NCBI GenBank assembly: GCA_021850745.1
Contig: JAJZKX010000113.1
Span: 1 to 6,472, forward strand
Reading direction: 5' to 3'
Length of the DNA stretch: 6,472 nt
DNA from: Thermoplasmata archaeon
Lineage (GTDB): Archaea; Thermoplasmatota; Thermoplasmata; Thermoplasmatales; Thermoplasmataceae
Positions 4,958-6,472 of the stretch are shown here, one piece after another. Made by a program: the position numbers and the translations under genes. The notes under the pieces are model-generated. The model worked only from the letters and a program-made list of their open reading frames with translations. It did no database searches and was not told the origin of the DNA. Within the stretch, counting starts at the first letter, position 1. Each line of letters begins with the position of its first letter.

Positions 4958-5955
4958 TGAATCAGATGGCTAAACAATATGATGTCATAATCGTTGGAGG
5001 AGCGTCCGCAGGGCTCTCTGCAGCCCTTTATACTTCCAGGCAGAACCTGAAAACACTGGTTATCACCAAGGATATTGGTGGCCAGGCGCTTCTGACTGAT
5101 TCTATACAGAATTACCCCGGGTACCAGAACATCGGTGGTTTCGAGCTTCTTACAAAGTTTCAGGAGCAGGCTGCCCTGTATGGTACAGAATACCTGTATG
5201 ATGAAGTGCTCGGTATATCAAAGACTGAAAACGGTTTCATGGTGAAATCCTATTCACAGGAAAATACGGCTGAAGCACTCATACTTGCATTCGGGAAAAC
5301 ACCACGTGATCTGGGTGTTCCAGGAGAAAACAAACTCAAGGGAAAGGGCGTTTCATACTGTGCAGTATGTGACGGACCGCTTTTCAAATCCAAGAGGGTT
5401 GCGGTAGTTGGCAACGGCGATAATGCCATAGAAGCCGCAAGTTATCTTTCATCGCTTGCCTCAAATCTCTACATTGTCCAGTCAACTGAGAAAACAAGAG
5501 GCGATGAAGAGACTGTAAATTCCCTTAAAAGCATGAAAAATGTTGAGTTTGTCAATGGAAGTTCAGTGCAGAAAATCCTTGGGGAAAAATCTGTAACCGG
5601 ACTTGAACTGAAAACCAGGGAAGGAAAAAACAACCTAGAAACCGATGCTGTATTCATTGAAATGGGGTATATTGCCAGGACGGACCTTGTGAAGGACCTG
5701 GTTGAACTGAACAAGATCGGCGAGGTCGTGGTTGATAAGTTCTGTGCAACCAGCCAGGAGGGAGTATTCGCCTGCGGGGACGTTACGGATACACCTTACA
5801 AGCAGGTCGTGATATCAGCAGGCCAGGGAGCAATAGCGGCCCTATCCGCATACAACCATATTCAGAGGAAGAAGGGCAGACCGACATCCAAGACAGACTG
5901 GAAAAGCGTCCATGTCCAGAAAGAGGAAAAATCTGATTTCAAGCTTTCCAGATGA
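4957..5955 (+). CDS. trxB: Thioredoxin reductase (low-molecular-weight FAD flavoprotein)
   Basis: This FAD-dependent pyridine nucleotide-disulfide oxidoreductase of 332 residues is expected to reduce the thioredoxin encoded just upstream. The FAD domain starts with YDVIIVGGASAG (8-19) and closes with FACGDVTDT (271-279). The redox-active pair is C135-A-V-C138 followed by D139. The second nucleotide-binding fold has VVGNGDNAIEAA (150-161). The loop that normally carries HRRxxxR for NADPH reads QSTEKTR (175-181), so only the last arginine is kept and donor specificity is uncertain. A charged tail of about 30 residues (303-332) extends beyond the usual end. The start is either GTG 4957, overlapping the thioredoxin stop, or ATG 4966 (MAKQYDV); neither has a good Shine-Dalgarno, and both imply coupling. 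The family assignment is secure. Confidence 0.93.
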   Translation: MNQMAKQYDVIIVGGASAGLSAALYTSRQNLKTLVITKDIGGQALLTDSIQNYPGYQNIGGFELLTKFQEQAALYGTEYLYDEVLGISKTENGFMVKSYSQENTAEALILAFGKTPRDLGVPGENKLKGKGVSYCAVCDGPLFKSKRVAVVGNGDNAIEAASYLSSLASNLYIVQSTEKTRGDEETVNSLKSMKNVEFVNGSSVQKILGEKSVTGLELKTREGKNNLETDAVFIEMGYIARTDLVKDLVELNKIGEVVVDKFCATSQEGVFACGDVTDTPYKQVVISAGQGAIAALSAYNHIQRKKGRPTSKTDWKSVHVQKEEKSDFKLSR

Positions 5956-5988
5956 TGATTTCGCAGGTTTGGCTGCCCAACACAACCA

Positions 5989-5994
5989 TTTTTT
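5989..5994 (+). terminator. Possible T-tract terminator for the thioredoxin operon
   Basis: A run of six T residues lies about 34 nt past the reductase stop, at the convergent end of the next gene. Such a tract is sufficient for archaeal termination in many cases. No hairpin is evident. Confidence 0.4.
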
Positions 5995-6472
5995 AGTTCT
6001 GCTGTTCTTTTTTAAGTTTATTGATGAATTCCCTGGCTTTTGTTTTGAATTCCTCCAGTGTTCCATCATTGACTATCATGTAATCTGCCAGCGAAATAAC
6101 CCTGCCTATTCCCCATGAGAGCTCCCTTTCATCCCTTCCATTGAGTTCTGTGGGACTTTTCACATCGTCTTCCCTGTCACGTTTCAATATCCTTGTGAGA
6201 CGGTCGTCGTGGTTGGCGTATATTGCAACTACCATAACGTCCTCAAACCTGTTCCTGAAGTACTCAAGCTCCTCGACATTCCTCAGACCGTCAACTATTG
6301 TTTTACCCGGATCAGTGATATTTTCAGAAGTCCTCTTCGCCCATATGTCCATTCCATGAACCTGCCTTTCCTGGCCTGCGAACTTCCCTATGTTGTAATC
6401 CTTCTGGTCAATATTTTGTGATCGGGAATACTTTCTTACCGTATCCCCCATGTGAACGTCAGTATAACCCAT
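5993..6472 (-). CDS. UPF0200-type P-loop kinase-like protein, 5' end outside the window
   Basis: The visible 159 residues match the body of the archaeal UPF0200 family, P-loop proteins related to nucleoside monophosphate and dephospho-CoA kinases whose exact substrate is not settled as far as I know. Landmarks are GYTDVHMGDTVRKY at the visible start, the IVDGLRNVEELEYF strand-helix, an arginine-rich lid-like segment RLTRILKRDREDD, and ISLADYMIVNDGTLEEF near the end. The family's N-terminal P-loop (GxxGxGKS), which should lie about 10-20 residues before the HMGD block, is not present. The ATG at 6470-6472 is therefore most likely an internal methionine, and the gene continues past the right edge. 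It is convergent with the reductase gene, 37 nt away. Family call is fairly secure; the function is unknown. Confidence 0.8.
   Translation of the reverse strand: MGYTDVHMGDTVRKYSRSQNIDQKDYNIGKFAGQERQVHGMDIWAKRTSENITDPGKTIVDGLRNVEELEYFRNRFEDVMVVAIYANHDDRLTRILKRDREDDVKSPTELNGRDERELSWGIGRVISLADYMIVNDGTLEEFKTKAREFINKLKKEQQN

Noticed and set aside
6470..6472. ATG at the right edge taken as the true start of the UPF0200 gene
   Set aside because: The family's P-loop must precede the HMGD block and is missing, so the gene must begin outside the window.

Overview
The window looks like a piece of an archaeal chromosome, most likely from the Thermoplasmatales or a close relative (acidophilic Euryarchaeota). 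The grounds are an archaeal-type bifunctional fructose-1,6-bisphosphate aldolase/phosphatase, the archaeal/eukaryotic ribosomal protein L40e, a TrmB-like regulator, a UPF0200 P-loop protein, many AGG/AGA and ATA codons at moderate GC, and A/T-rich TATA boxes centred about 25-27 nt upstream of start codons, as expected for leaderless mRNAs. The species cannot be named from this sequence. All genes are chromosomal in character; I see no mobile element, CRISPR array, tRNA or rRNA.

Layout: (1) 82-1239, minus strand: fructose-1,6-bisphosphate aldolase/phosphatase (gluconeogenesis), divergent from (2) 1398-2954, plus strand: a membrane-embedded site-2-type metalloprotease (M50) with a PDZ-like, sequon-rich insert. 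The 158-nt gap between them holds two back-to-back leaderless promoters and a TTTTGA-N4-TCAAAA inverted repeat. (3) 3054-3203: the 49-residue zinc-ribbon ribosomal protein L40e, followed after 11 nt by (4) purQ at 3215-4000, the glutaminase subunit of FGAM synthase. (5) 4009-4371, minus strand: a small TrmB-like winged-helix regulator with three cysteines, convergent with purQ and divergent from (6) thioredoxin (4547-4957) and (7) thioredoxin reductase (4957-5955), which overlap by one base and form an operon. (8) 5993-6472, minus strand: the C-terminal part of a UPF0200 P-loop kinase-like protein, cut by the right edge of the window.

The part most worth attention is the 175-nt gap between the regulator and the thioredoxin operon. 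It has two perfect 8-bp-arm inverted repeats, one between the regulator's TATA box and its GTG start and one overlapping the thioredoxin TATA box, plus a 21-bp-spaced direct repeat and an untranslated-looking leader of about 90 nt carrying a short open frame that abuts the thioredoxin ATG. With a cysteine-bearing regulator beside a thioredoxin/thioredoxin reductase pair, this suggests a local redox-responsive circuit. The reductase also lacks most of the canonical NADPH-binding arginine motif, so its electron donor may be unusual. The circuit and the donor are inferences; the sequence elements are directly visible.
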